From Cylicocyclus nassatus (taxonomy: Eukaryota; Nematoda; Chromadorea; Rhabditida; Strongylidae), in assembly GCA_958299035.1 (NCBI GenBank), contig CATQJL010000001.1:107153769-107217768 (forward strand): a stretch of DNA of 64,000 bases. Direction: 5' to 3'. The translations under genes and the position numbers were made by a program. How positions within the stretch are numbered: position 1 is the stretch's first letter; every line of letters starts with the position of its first letter. Positions 34,600 to 45,934 of the stretch are shown piece after piece. The notes below the pieces were generated by a model that searched no databases, was not told the origin of the DNA, and was given only the letters and a program-made list of their open reading frames with translations.

Positions 34600-35043
34600 T
34601 TTAGACCGCAACATCGATAATCAATTCGTACGTGTCAAATAATCTTAAATGTATTCCAACCGATTGAGCGGAAAGAGAACGATAATGACAGGCCGAGGGC
34701 TTGTTTGCGTGCATGCCTCCATTGGCATCTGTACGAAGGTGCAGGACCCTCTGGGCGATGCACTGGCCTGCTGCGCGCAATGCCATAATTATCGCGGTTT
34801 TATTTGTAGACTTAGAAAATGACATGGTTACCATAATTCGCATCCAAGGCGACGGGCGCTGTACAGCTTGTATAAAAGCTTGCGTTTCTGAGAAAGCTCG
34901 TTCCACTGTCTTCTATCGTTCGCTTTTCAACCTTAGATTTATATGGCTGCGTCTGCCTTGACGTTTCAAAGTAAATTGTTTGCGTTATGTACATATAAGG
35001 ACGAGAAGTGGCGGGAGAAAATTTCTGTGTAGAAATAAAGCTT
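34600..35043. other. No recognisable feature
   Basis: Opposing frames of 86-101 codons overlap here without motifs. This could be the sequence into which LINE1 or R1-b inserted. Confidence 0.4.
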
Positions 35044-35381
35044 GCATTTCTAAGGGCTGCATGCATTAACATCCTCTCTGGGGAAGGGGCACAATTCAGG
35101 AAAAAGCTTCATATTCTGAAGCTGAGAGTCTGATTCCATACGCCTATCCATTCTCAACGATTTCTGCTACCTTTTACTATAAACATATTTAATGGATGCG
35201 AGAAGTTGTATAAGTCACAGTTTCCAGCTTTTTGTATGATCCCCTAATGATCCCTGGCGGCCGAACGCTTTTTATTGAAAGTCAGTTTTCTTGCTTTGAA
35301 GTCTCTGAGAACATCTTAAAGTTGTACTGGTTATCTGACACAACACTGCTAACTATGTTCGTGGTGAAAACAAATGAACTA

Positions 35382-36244
35382 TTGGGGTGATCACTAAAAA
35401 ATGGGACACCTAGAGAATAAATGTAGATTTCTCAAAAAAAAAATTGATCAAACTTTCCAATTTTGGTAGATGTTAGAATAGATTATTTCCTTTCAGAAAA
35501 TAACTATATAAGGTCATTTACATAACTAATAATTTTTATGGTGGCTGAAATGCAAAGTTACTCACTTTGACAAATTATAAACTTTGGGCAGTATCTGCGC
35601 AGTGGAACATACGATCCATCCAAATTACTACTGCTGCTATGAAGGTGAAGGTACAGTCACCAGACCCACGATGGATTGCTGGCCTCAACTTTCAAATTCA
35701 GGGGATATGGCCATTAGCAGCTTGGAGAACAAAGATACGTGCTATTCAATACTTTGCAGGTGAACGCAAGTTTTATAGGTACCCTCTAAAAGAGCTTTTT
35801 GCGCTCTATCCAACCATATGCAGATTACCTCAGATTTTATCTTCTTCGGAAAATACAAGGCAAAATATGATTTTTTGGTTTTTATTGCGCCAAAAAATCG
35901 CGATTTTTCAGGTATTTCGCTTTTTTATCCACGAAAGAAATCGTATATGCTTAATATATTGTTTGAAAGAGCATGAAAAGCTCTTTCGAATGATGTATCA
36001 ATTGCTCTATAACTTTGCGGTATGGCAGCGCAAGAATGAGCGATGTTAAAAAAACCCTGTTCGAGTTCTTCAGGGCGCCACGTGTAGGGTTGTGGGAGAG
36101 GAGCGTTGACGTTTTGTCAGAATAAGAGACGAAGGTCGCTTATATAAGCGACGTTTACATTGCAGCCTGCTTGTAGTTGGTCGAAAGAAACAATCTCAAA
36201 ATCTAATAAAAATCAAGCTGCCCCATTTTTAGTGATCACCCTAA
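35382..36244. mobile_element. TA-target element, TTRGGGTGATCAC ends (863 bp)
   Basis: Ends TTGGGGTGATCACTAAAAA and TTTTTAGTGATCACCCTAA are inverse. TA lies on both sides (35380-35381, 36245-36246). This fits a mariner-type element. A 160-codon plus-strand frame (35567-36049) spans the interior. It shows no DDE motif or helix-turn-helix that I can recognise, so whether it is a transposase remnant or chance is open. Confidence 0.7.
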
Positions 36245-36469
36245 TAGAACGCTGAGATACTGTAACCCCAATTGTGGTCTGTCCAGAATTTCATCACTTC
36301 GATGCATCATTAAACATGTCTAGTAGTGGTGGATGAGTAATCGGCGAAACTCTGAGATGTTTACGTTAACATCGAAGAAAGAAAAACGAGTTTGAAGAAA
36401 AGAAGATGGGGTGCAGGGGATTATCGGGGACTAAACAAAAGGTGAAAACTGCGATTGTACAGCATCTTG

Positions 36470-36576
36470 CTAAATAATTAAAATACTTTCAAAAAATTTT
36501 AAAAATTCAACTTAGCTTTATAAAAAATTTTTGTCTACCCCCCCCTTTCCGAACGAAAATCCCGGGTACGCCACTG
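36470..36576. mobile_element. hAT end fragment (CAGTGGCGTACCCGGG)
   Basis: The right end reads cccgggtacgccactg, the inverse of CAGTGGCGTACCCGGG, a typical hAT terminus, with a C tract just inside. R1 sequence resumes after it. No left inverse end is found, so the copy is truncated. Confidence 0.5.
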
Positions 36577-37573
36577 TTGAGATTGATATACGGTGTAAAA
36601 TTCAGAATTCCGCAGTTCCAGGATGCGAAGCTTTCTTCTGGATTGCGATCTCCTTTCCATTGGGGATGTTAATGCATGCGGCTTTGGGAAATAAGTCAAC
36701 TTTCTTCTAGCGTTTGCTTCTAAATCAGGATTATAGCTGCTTGAAGTTTCGAAAAAATTGCTTGTGCTACCTATAAAAACGAGAGAGGAGGGGGGAAGGC
36801 GGGGGAGAGGGTTACTGCGTAGATGTGGACTGAGTTCTGTACCGTAGTACACCTTTGAAAGACCGCATAAAGGTTGTGGTTCTAGCTTTCAGATAATAAG
36901 CTAAGTTAGTGTTTACGTTCAAGAATGTCGACCTACCTAGCCGTTATAGCGCGCCAATGATAGAGTAAAGTTCTTTCAATACTAGTCATAAAAGATGTAT
37001 GCAACATTGTTGGCAGCAAAACTTTTTTACTTCAAATTGACCGTACTTGTAATACTTTTACTATATAATGCCATTTCATCTCAAAATTTTTTTTTGCTTT
37101 GAAGCTTCTACATGCGCTTGAAGCTCTTGCTTTTTCAGCTGAGGGCAGTCAGGGCCCGGCAAAAGTCGGTCTCTAGGACTTCTAAAAACGAAGTCTACCC
37201 TGAATTTCGAAAGTTTTACGAAGTCCCCTTTGACCTATCTACTTAGGAGAAAATACAAAAAGAGAGCTTTACTAATCTGAAAGAAAAAAAAACATTAGAT
37301 AAGAGTGAAAATTCACATTGGAGCTGAATACTACGCATGCACAAGAGTTGAAGAAATCAAGGCAAAAAAAGAGAGGGAGGGAATGATATGAAAATGTCTT
37401 CATGCTCACGGACAGATTTTTGATCGGGGAATCCATGCTAAAAAAATCCAAAACTTACATGAAGTGACAGAAATATATGCTTCAGACGACCTTAGATCGT
37501 TTGCTGACCGTCTGGAGACGGAGTAATTTTGAGAAAGGTATTACTTCACCTAAATTTTCCAATATTTTTTACA

Positions 37574-38273
37574 CCAGTGCGCCACCTCTGCTTCGCAGAG
37601 GCTCGCACTGGTCTCTCTATCTTATGCCTTACTCATTCCCGCAATAGTGACATTGAAACTCACCGCGCTATGCAGACTATCATGAATGATTCGTAAACAA
37701 CTACTCATTTCTAAAACTTTTTCTTGTGAGATCGGTAATTTCCCGTGAATGAAACTTTTCCCAGAAGAACAAATGCAAATTTAAATCGGTTTTTGGACTT
37801 TTTATGGCTTGGTAGTCGCCTTGAGGGCAGTGATCACCGTGGGTCACATCTCCGTGCAAAAATTTTCACAAATGATCAGGTAAACTCTTGGCAAATTAAA
37901 GTATACGCATCAATTCTTTTTGGCGCCCCATTCGTAAAGTAATAAACTTTTGTTCACTTTTTTGGGCTAAAGTCCATGGCTTGCACATTAGCTTGTCAAA
38001 CGTACTCATGGCTTTGCAAAAAGTGCTGCTACATACACAGTTTTGCTGGCCAGAAGTTAAGTGGACCTGTTTAAAACGCAATTTTTGAGGGATCCATTCT
38101 ACGGATCCGCTCGTGCTTTTGCACAGTGGACTTTCATGCTGGTAGCATACGCCTTGCAAAATTTGGGCTCAGGATATTGACTGAAACATGCTCTACGAAT
38201 TTCGTAACGGACAGACACACACACACAGACAAAAAGACGTAAACAACCCTTAGCCCGTTATTATAAGTCATGA
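37574..38273 (-). mobile_element. Helitron H2a (700 bp, non-autonomous)
   Basis: On the minus strand it begins TCATGACTTATAATAACG (38273) and ends ...GGCGCACTGG (37574). The stem gcctctgcgaagcagagg lies 10-12 bases before the end. Flanking A and T are present without duplication. Host hAT sequence rejoins as ttttaca/taat. A GT/CT-rich stretch (cagacacacacacacagac) lies near the 5' end. H2b at 54133-54966 is the same family. No Rep or helicase frame. Confidence 0.78.
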
Positions 38274-38291
38274 TAATAATTCCGAGAATAA

Positions 38292-39367
38292 TCTGTATAC
38301 AGGGTGTCCCAAAAAAATGTTAACACTGGTTGATCGTTAATAACTCCCTTGCTTTCAAGTCTTTCGCCGAGCTTTAGGTACCATTTTGTAGAGCGAGGGT
38401 AAACTTAGATTCACAGTATGGAGCGAATCATCTAACGCTCCTCGTTACTGTAGAATTACGTAGGAAATTTGACAAGGATTTTAGGCCATTAAAGCCCATT
38501 TTCTGCTTCGAAACAGAGCTTAACAAGCCAAAATCTCTTGTACTATGGTAATGAAAGCCGCTGATTTCGGATATGAAATTTTCACTTTATTATGATACTT
38601 CTTTTCAAAGTCATCCTAGGTAAAGTGTAATAACTGACTTCCCAGCATGTGTCAAAAATGTGATTACACCTCAAAAGAGCTGAAAACACTCGTAAAAAGT
38701 TGTGTAGTAAAATCAGCGTGCGCGAAAACCCTAGTATACGATTTTTCAGAATTTTTGAAAAAAATTTTGTCAGAAGGCATATTTCACGACGGTTCCACAT
38801 GCTGGAATTTCCTACCGTAATTCTACAGTAACGAGGGGAGTTAGATGATTTGCTCGGTACTGTGAATCTAAGTTTATCCTCGCTCTACAAAATGGTACCT
38901 AAAGCTCGGCGAAAGACTTGAAAGCAAGAGAGTTATTAACGATCAAACAGTGTTAACATTTTTTTGGGACACCCTGTATATATAAAACTCAAAATTGTGA
39001 GTTTGGAGGCTATGTGTGCTATAGAAACGCGCACCGCTCAACCGATTCCGCTGAAACTCTGCACATATATGTTTTCGACCCCTGCGCAGATGATAGGCTA
39101 CTTTTTGCGGCGATTCATTGGGTCCTTCTATGGATTTATTGATTTGTTTACGTTTTTCTAAGGAACTGAAGGCTTATCATGTTGAATCAAGCATTTTACC
39201 ATAATCTTGAAAGGAGGGCGGTGAAGCTCATTTTCACCACAGGATCACGAGGATGCGGTTTGAAGCGGATGTCCCAGGTAAGTCATCCATAATATATAGG
39301 GGGGGGGGGGGCTTGCAGCGCAGGTGAACGGAACAAGGCCCGGGCTGGACCGGGGGAAGCCAACTAG
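38292..39367 (+). mobile_element. Helitron H1a, interrupted by FB4-c
   Basis: It begins TCTGTATA (38292), continues after FB4-c as tatataaaactcaaaattg, and ends ...gaagccaaCTAG at 39367. The GC stem cccgggctggaccgggg lies just before. A precedes and T follows. 5' text (gctcaaccgattccgctgaaa, gataggctactttttg) corresponds to H1b and H1c. The net length is about 400 bp and it is non-coding. Confidence 0.75.
38300..38976. mobile_element. FB4-c, mariner-like foldback (677 bp)
   Basis: CAGGGTGTCCC at 38300 and GGGACACCCTG at 38976 are perfect inverses, with TA on both sides (38298-38299, 38977-38978). The arms pair well: ttaacactggttgatcgtta, ctttcaagtctttcgccgag and their inverses. It is the cleanest FB4 copy and is inserted in the TATATA 5' end of Helitron H1a. 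Confidence 0.85.
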
Positions 39368-40073
39368 TATTCTATATATACGGTTAATTTTGGTGTCATC
39401 TGGTTCTGTGTGCGCTGTAAACAAAAAACTTGTTTATTTTACCTTTGCTTTCAAACCGCGCCCACTTTCCGCCAGACACGATAGAGCGTGTCAATCGTAT
39501 GATAATCTGTCCGAAAAGCTTGCGTTTGACTAAATAGCGCTTATTCTTGGTGCTCGGCCCCAACTCGTCAAAAAACGATATCTCCTTTGCTTTTTGCTCT
39601 AAAAACGAAGCCCAACCTGCTTCTAGACGACCTGTGCCAGACCCTAAGGGCAGTGGGTCAGATTGTTGGGGTGCATGCTATAAAACATTTATTTGTCTAT
39701 TTTTGTGAATTACTTACGCTGTTTCCTTCTGCGTTGATTCGTATCAAGCCAATATCAGCGATCAACCTCTCTAAATACTTGCTGAAGTGCACGTTTACAG
39801 AGAGCCTGCTATAGGGTTTACCATCGTCCATGAACGAATGAGCTGTTACCAGAGAATAGACGTTCACTGCCCAAATTATATCTGATTGTTTGAATTTTTC
39901 ACTCTCTGGCTAGAAGACTTGTCTACGCTTTGCACACGTTGTCAAAAAAGCTTCAGTATAGTTTACAAGTTTACTTTTGTGATCTAATTCATCTGGAATT
40001 ATTTACTTGTTATAAACAGGCAAGAACAAATCAAACTTGTTCGGACGATGCCCGAAGGGCGTTTTCGAGTCCT

Positions 40074-41220
40074 GTGGCCGCATTTAACATCTTCGCCAGG
40101 AGTTGGATCGCAGCTAAAAAGAAAGCTTCATATCCTGAAGATATATACAGGCGTCCGAAACGTGCACATTTTGAATGTTAATTCATTTGCTTTGATGTGT
40201 TTCGGCGAATTCTAGGTACCGTTATGTAGGCCTGGCTTCGAGGCAATCACCGATCTCTCTTCATTACTGTGGCGGTAGAAACTTCGACGACGATTTTTGA
40301 CGTTGAGAGCTTCATCTTCTCTAAGAAAGGAAACCAAACAAGCCAAAACTTTTATATCAGTGTAACTGTAGTCGCTGATTCTAAATATGAAGTCCACGCT
40401 TCACCTAAATATTCACAGGCTTCTTTCACAGGCTTTACAAGTATACCGCAACTTTTTCCATATTCGTCGGATCTGCGATTTCTAAAAGCGTTTTAGAAAT
40501 CCCCAAAAAGTTACGCGGCGAAGTGAAATTGCATGAAAACGTTGCTACGAAATTTTGCGGATTTTTTCTCGAAAAAATTCTGTCAGACAGCTTATCTCAC
40601 AGTTCTGTATGCTGAAAGTTCCTGCCGTAACTCTATAGTAATGAAAAGCGATCGATGATTCGCTTCATAATGTAATCTGAGTTAAAGCCAGCTCTATCGA
40701 ATGGTGAAGAATGGCAAAGACACAAAGCAGGAGGTTAATAACGACTAAATATTGTGCACATTTTTGGGGCAGCAATTCACACTGTGTATTCGTCCATAAG
40801 CGTTCCTAAGCCTTCAGTATAAAAATGTTGAGTGGGAACGAGAAGTTTACAAGTCGCGTTAGCTTTTGTATGATCCCTGGTGATTCTCAGCGACCAACCT
40901 TTGTCTCTTTGTAATTTTTCTTTCTCACAAGTTAGCGAAGCATCCCAAGCTATATTGTACGAATAAAAACAACTGAAGTATCGGCGTAATGAGAACTTCG
41001 ATAAACCATAACCCGAGATTTGGGGTTTATCAAAATTCTCATATTTTCAAAAGCTCATTTGTTTGTATAAAAACATGATTAGCACTGTTGAGCTAGATGA
41101 TTCAATCAACTTTGTAATGTTTCACTAATTTCAAAAAAAAATTACTTTGAGGAATACAAGATGGGCCGCTGGGGATCACTGGGAAGACATACAAAAAGCC
41201 GGGAAACGCGGCTTTTATGA
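40074..41220. mobile_element. R1-c, diverged palindromic element with nested FB4-d
   Basis: ggccgcatttaacatcttc, gcttcatatcctgaag, gggaacgagaagtttacaag and cttttgtatgatccctgg occur in R1 order. The right arm (about 41100-41220) holds gatcactgggaagacatac. The ends are eroded. FB4-d interrupts it. Confidence 0.5.
40148..40784. mobile_element. FB4-d, diverged mariner-like foldback
   Basis: The left end is CAGGCGTCCGAAACGTG after TA (40146-40147). The right side has gtgcacatttttgggg but a damaged terminus, so the right boundary is approximate. Inner arms (ctcttcattactgtggcggt and inverse) match other FB4 copies. Confidence 0.55.
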
Positions 41221-41471
41221 GGCTGCTGCTTAAGCTCTGTCCGATTTTGATTTTCGAATTCAAAATATCATAACTTCTTTCAAAATAATTTTTTCCATAA
41301 TCTTAGTTTCTGTGCGTTGAGCAGCTCTTTCGTTATCAGAGGAATGCTAGTTCCTGCGAAACACTCTGTTAAAGAAGAAGCGAAAACTCAACAACTTCAC
41401 AGCCTTCTTCATCAAAGCTGTCTTTTTTGACATCGCAGTGCTCCTTTATGAGGAGCTGACAAGTACTTTGA

Positions 41472-41838
41472 AGGCACCGGCCACCCAGATTCTCGGCTTC
41501 CATGTTCTTGTCGTTCCGGGGCCTTCTCATGTCCCTGATTCCGAATGTCGAGTCGAAAATCCGCGAAACCCCGACAAACCCCATTTCGGAGAACCCGCAG
41601 GGCGAGTTGTGCGGAACGGTGATTGGTTAGGTAGGCTCAGATGGGTGGGACGAACGTCACGCCCACTCAAAGGGAAAGAGCCAGCGTGGCGAATACGTCA
41701 TCTAAAGCAAATTTTGAAGCAATTTTCTCGCTTCGGAAGCAACTTCTGGCAGCGCGAGTTGGACAAGTATACAGCTGGGGGTCCCGCTACTGTTAGACAC
41801 GAAAATCGCATCGACCACATGTTGCGTGGACGGTGCGA
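41472..41838. mobile_element. FB5-b, TTAA-type element
   Basis: AGGCACCGGCCACCCAGATT follows ttga (41468-41471), and ...GTGGACGGTGCGA precedes TTAA (41839-41842). The interior matches FB5-a and FB5-c. The 134-codon plus-strand frame (41438-41842) spans the element and its edge and is not a gene. Confidence 0.62.
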
Positions 41839-41842
41839 TTAA

Positions 41843-42243
41843 AGGTAGTGTCCGGGCAAAAACTCGATTTCTAGAAAATCCACTTACCGGGGGTTATCCG
41901 CAACGCTGAATTCGAAAATCCACATTAGAAGGCGCGAAAAAGGCGAGAACATGCGTTTTTCAAAGCCTTACAATTTGAAATTCGATGGTCCCCGCCAAGT
42001 CTGAGACGCAGAGTCGCTGCGGGACCCTACGATTCTAACCGTAACGGCCTAAGCACTCTGCATAGCACGAACTCGAACAGGTCGGAGGACCCCGACCCAA
42101 GGCGTAAGTGTCTCCACTTTCTGATCGTTCTTCTTGTTTTCGGTCGAGCGGTATGACTCGCACTTGCGCGATAATGTGTATGAGGGCGGCCACTTTCGCC
42201 TGGCAGTGAAATCCCAAAACTCCACCTTGCCCGGACACTGCCT
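41843..42243. mobile_element. FB8-b, TTAA-type element (401 bp)
   Basis: AGGTAGTGTCCGGGC follows TTAA, and GCCCGGACACTGCCT precedes ttga (42244-42247). It is the reverse-orientation counterpart of FB8-a. It shares its left TTAA with the end of FB5-b, so the two elements are exactly abutted. Confidence 0.72.
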
Positions 42244-42247
42244 TTGA

Positions 42248-42900
42248 GTAGCTATATGGGTAGATAGAAAAAATTTTGAAGAATATTTCACTGCCTAGAA
42301 GTGCCCATGGGATCTTCAGTGCCGAAAATTTTTTATGACCGACTAAGAATTAAGCCGTTTTTCAATCCGTTTCGGTACATGTATGTATGCCAACTTCCAA
42401 ATTATGAGAGTTTTGCACTTGCCACGAGGGATGAGAAGTAACTTATGGGGCTGCTAGCTCTTGCTTTACTCTAGCACCTCCAACGTGGGATTCATCGATT
42501 GCCTCTATGTACGGAAAGTCACTGCTTGTAAAACTTTTGTACAAAAAATTATCCTTCAACAACAAATTTTATTAACAAGACGTTTTTTTTCACATAAAAG
42601 TGTGTTTGTGCATATACTGGAGTAATTAACCCTCATTCCGTTACCAATACGAGGACTTGACTTGGAAAGCATATTATGGAGATTTTCTCGCAAGAACATT
42701 CCCTTAGCTGAAAACGTGTATCGACTATCTGGGGGTCATAAGCTTGCAATCTCGTGAGATTGGGGGTTTTATGAAAATGTGATATTAAAAGAGCAGGAAA
42801 AGCGCTTGACAATGGTTTGAATATTATCGCATAACAAGTAAAAATCTTCTAGAACGGCTGCTTCGAAAACAAGGCAAAAAAACTCGGACAGAACTTGTGC
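42248..42900. other. No recognisable feature
   Basis: AT-rich sequence without frames or paired ends that I can support. Confidence 0.4.
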
Positions 42901-43186
42901 AGCCGCCTAATACCACTTCTCGCTCTTGTTCAACATGTGTAGTAAAGGATAGTAGAAACTTACAAATGGATAGACGTGGAATCCGGACATTTGGAGCATT
43001 AGGATATGAGCTTTCTTCTAAGGGCCGCATGCATTTATATCCCCGCCCGGAAGGCGATCGCTGCTGAAATAAAAGTGTCATATCCTGAAGCTCCACATGT
43101 CTGGATTTTACGCTATCTGCCTATCTGTAAGTATCCACACCATCCTTCACTTTGAACACATTGAAGAGCAGCGAGAAGCTGTACAT

Positions 43187-44859
43187 CAGAGGTGCGATAG
43201 GTGGAGCCGGGCCCCCCAAAAGTGAAGGTGGTAGTGCCGGACACTCACCTCTCAAAAACGTCGAGCGGGGGGGGGGGGGGACTCCGGATAATTGAAGAAC
43301 TCTGATCCAACGGTCCCCTTGAGGGCCAACAAGTGTGCCCTAACGGCCCTCTTTAGGGCCACAAATACGATGAGTACAGCGGCATAAAAATTATAAAAAA
43401 AAGAAATAAACGTGTTATTCAAATGGTCTATTTGTAAGTAAAACCTAGTTAGACTTTACGTGTTTTACTAAGTAAATTTTGTTATAACGTACTGCGAATA
43501 AAGTAGGTCGATCCAGGCAATAACCACCGAGAACCAGAATTTCGAATGATAAAATAATGAAAAACGGTGAAAAATCATTCCACTGTTAAAATCTGCTGGC
43601 TGAAGAACTCCGCAGTGGCGACTTCATAGGTTTTAAAGGGCAAGTGTTGTTCTACCAGATAGCGAAGAAATTAGATCGATTTGAACAGTGGCCGCCGAGA
43701 ACGAGAATTTTAAAAAATTAAGCGATTTTAGGTTACTTAGTGACAGCTGACGTTTAGACTCCTATAAATCTGAAGTTTGAAGGTGTGCAATGTTGAGAAT
43801 TCATAGGTTTTGTGGAGTGAGAATTGCTCTATTGGACTTTGTCTTAGCCGTACCGATCCATCAAAACACGGCCGAGATTCAGTCTCTTAAAAAACGGGTA
43901 AAAAACCGCTTTTTGAAATTCAACAGCTCATAACTTCTTAAGAATTGCGTAAATCATGTTGCGACTTCATAGCTTGGATTCTCCTTTGCAAGAGCTTTCA
44001 GATGATATGTAACATGTGGGGGATTCAATGATTTTTGCGGCTCTAACCCAGGGTGGAGACTTCTTACCCCAAAGTCTCCACCTCGCCCATGTTATGTACT
44101 GGCCGGAGACCGCTAGTGGAGACTTCGGGGGTGAAAAGTCTCCACGGGCACATATGCTGTGAGGGACGCGAAACCTCCACATGTTTTATATCAACTAAAA
44201 GCTCTTCAAGAGGAGAATCCAACCTATGAAGTCGCAACATGATTTACGCAATTTTTAAGAAGTTATGAGCTGCTGAATTTCACAAAGCGCTTTTTTATCT
44301 GCTTTTTAAAGAACCTGCATCTCGGCCCTATTTCAATGCGTCGGTACGGCTAAGGCAAAGTCCAATAGAGCAATTCTTACTCTACGAAACCTATAAAGTC
44401 GCAACATTGCACACCTTCGAACTTCAGATTTATAGGAGTCTAAACGTCAGCTGTCACTAAGTAACCTAAAATCGCTTAATTTTTTGAAATTCTCGTTCTC
44501 GGCGGCCACTGCTCAGATCGACCTAATTTCTTCACTATCTGGTAGAACCAATTGCTGTTTAAAATCTATGAAGTCGCAATGGCTGACATCTTCAACCACC
44601 AGATTTATAACAGTGGAAATTTCGCATGATTTTTTCGCTATTTTATCATTCGAAATTCTGGTTATCGGAGGTTACTGCCCAGATCGACTTACTACATAGA
44701 TATATGCTCTCAATACTTTCTTTTGCGTTCCTTTTGCTTATTTTCCTTCTCTTAAGCTTCAGCAAAAAAAATTTTCAAACTCAAAAGTGAAGGTGGTCAC
44801 CTCGTACCAGCTCAAAAGTGAAGGTAGGCGGAGACTCGGCTCCGACTATCGCACCTCTG
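43187..44859. mobile_element. hAT-pal copy 2 (1673 bp)
   Basis: CAGAGGTGCGATAG and CTATCGCACCTCTG form the ends. The perfect 8-bp duplication ctgtacat lies at 43179-43186 and 44860-44867. By eye it differs from copy 1 by about eight substitutions, one missing A in the loop and a G run of 14 instead of 11. Orientation is the same. Two independent target duplications show that both copies arose by transposition and not by segmental duplication. Confidence 0.92.
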
Positions 44860-45301
44860 CTGTACATGCCGCATATTCCAGCTTTTTGTATGATCCCCTG
44901 ATGATCCCCACCAGCCAACCGTCTTCTCTTTAAAGTTATCTTTTTTTTCTTCGGACTCAAACGAAAACATTTTGAAGTTGTGCCGATTTTAACCTAACGG
45001 TGCTAAAAATGTTGCTGATAAGAACAAATGTTGTTTTGGAATAATTGAATTTGCTGTGAACCACAAGTCGAAAGTCGGGGTTTATCGAAAAATTCGGTAT
45101 TTCAAAAACTCATTTGTACTTATAAGCAACATGCTTAGCACTGTTGGGTTAGACGAACAGTAAACTTTGGAAAGTTTTCGTTAACTTGGAAGGAAGAAAA
45201 ATAAATTTGAAGAAAATACGGTCGCCACTGAGGATCATACAAAAAGCTGGAATGTGCGGCATGTACAGCTTCTTGCTTCTGTTCAATATGTTTATAGTGA
45301 A

Positions 45302-45681
45302 CTAGATGGCAAACCCGGCTCCGCCCGGGACCAAACTTTGCACACATACACTTCGGGGCAGGGAGCGTGTCATAGTCCACTTTTCGTTATCGATCGATGT
45401 CGATTTTACCAATTTTTTGCAAAATTTGAGCTAGGGGGCTAGGATTTTGCACAGGGGGGTAATCGAGCCCCCTAGCTCAAATTTTGCAAAAAATCGATAA
45501 AATCGATATCGATCGATAACGAAAAGTAGCCTATGACACGCTCCCTGCCCCGAAGTATATGTGTGCCAAGTTTGGTCCCGATCGGTTCAGAAATAAAAAT
45601 TTCTATTCCGCACATACGTACAGACAGACAGACATACAGACAGACATACATACAGACAGACATTCAGCTTTATATATAAGA
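45302..45681 (-). mobile_element. Helitron H1b (380 bp, complete non-autonomous)
   Basis: On the minus strand it begins TCTTATATATAAAGCTGAAT (45681) and ends CCGGGTTTGCCATCTAG (45302) after the stem CCCGG...CCGGG. A lies 5' and T 3', with no duplication. The middle is an inverted duplication: 45325-45440 mirrors 45465-45580 (gcaaaatttgagctaggggg core). Tandem cagacagacata repeats lie near the 5' end. Confidence 0.8.
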
Positions 45682-45934
45682 TGGTGGGAATAGCTACGGA
45701 TAGAATATACGGCGTAAAATCCAGATATACGGAGCTTCAAATTATGAAGCTTTCTTTTGAGCTGCAATCCCCTCCCCGGCGGGGATGTTAATGCATGCGG
45801 CTTCAAAGCCCGTACGCATGCACATTGTACATCCCCGTGGAGCGGGGAGGGGGTAGATCTAATAGCGGGCGCGTCATGCTACTCTTAATATCTGCATCTC
45901 GCTACAATATTCTTCTTTTTGTCTGTGTTAGAAA

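Larger units (their letters stand above)
35044..36690. mobile_element. R1-b, palindromic element with nested insertions
   Basis: The left end aagggctgcatgcattaaca (about 35050) and right end gatgttaatgcatgcggctt (about 36685) are inverse. Inner blocks ctttttgtatgatcccc and gagaagttgtata recur in R1-a and R1-c. It is interrupted by the TA-flanked element 35382-36244 and by a hAT end at about 36470-36576. No R1 copy encodes protein. Confidence 0.62.
37150..39646. mobile_element. hAT-CAGGGCCCGG copy 3, carrying two Helitrons
   Basis: It starts CAGGGCCCGGCAAAAGTCGG and ends ...GACCTGTGCCAGACCCTA. A perfect 8-bp duplication agggcagt lies at 37142-37149 and 39647-39654. Its unbroken text aligns with copy 1 (1921-2640) end to end. 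Subtracting Helitron H2a (700 bp) and H1a with FB4-c (1076 bp) leaves 721 bp against 720 bp in copy 1. Non-autonomous. Confidence 0.9.
42905..45805. mobile_element. R1-a, largest palindromic R1, with hAT-pal and Helitron inserts
   Basis: The left part (43019-43186, resuming at 44868) is mirrored by 45090-45301 and 45682-45805: tgccgcatattccagctttt against aaaaagctggaatgtgcggc, and ccgcatgcatttatatcccc against ggggatgttaatgcatgcgg. An extra right-arm-like piece lies at 42905-43018. Inserts are hAT-pal copy 2 (perfect 8-bp duplication) and Helitron H1b (no duplication). No protein is encoded. Confidence 0.65.
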
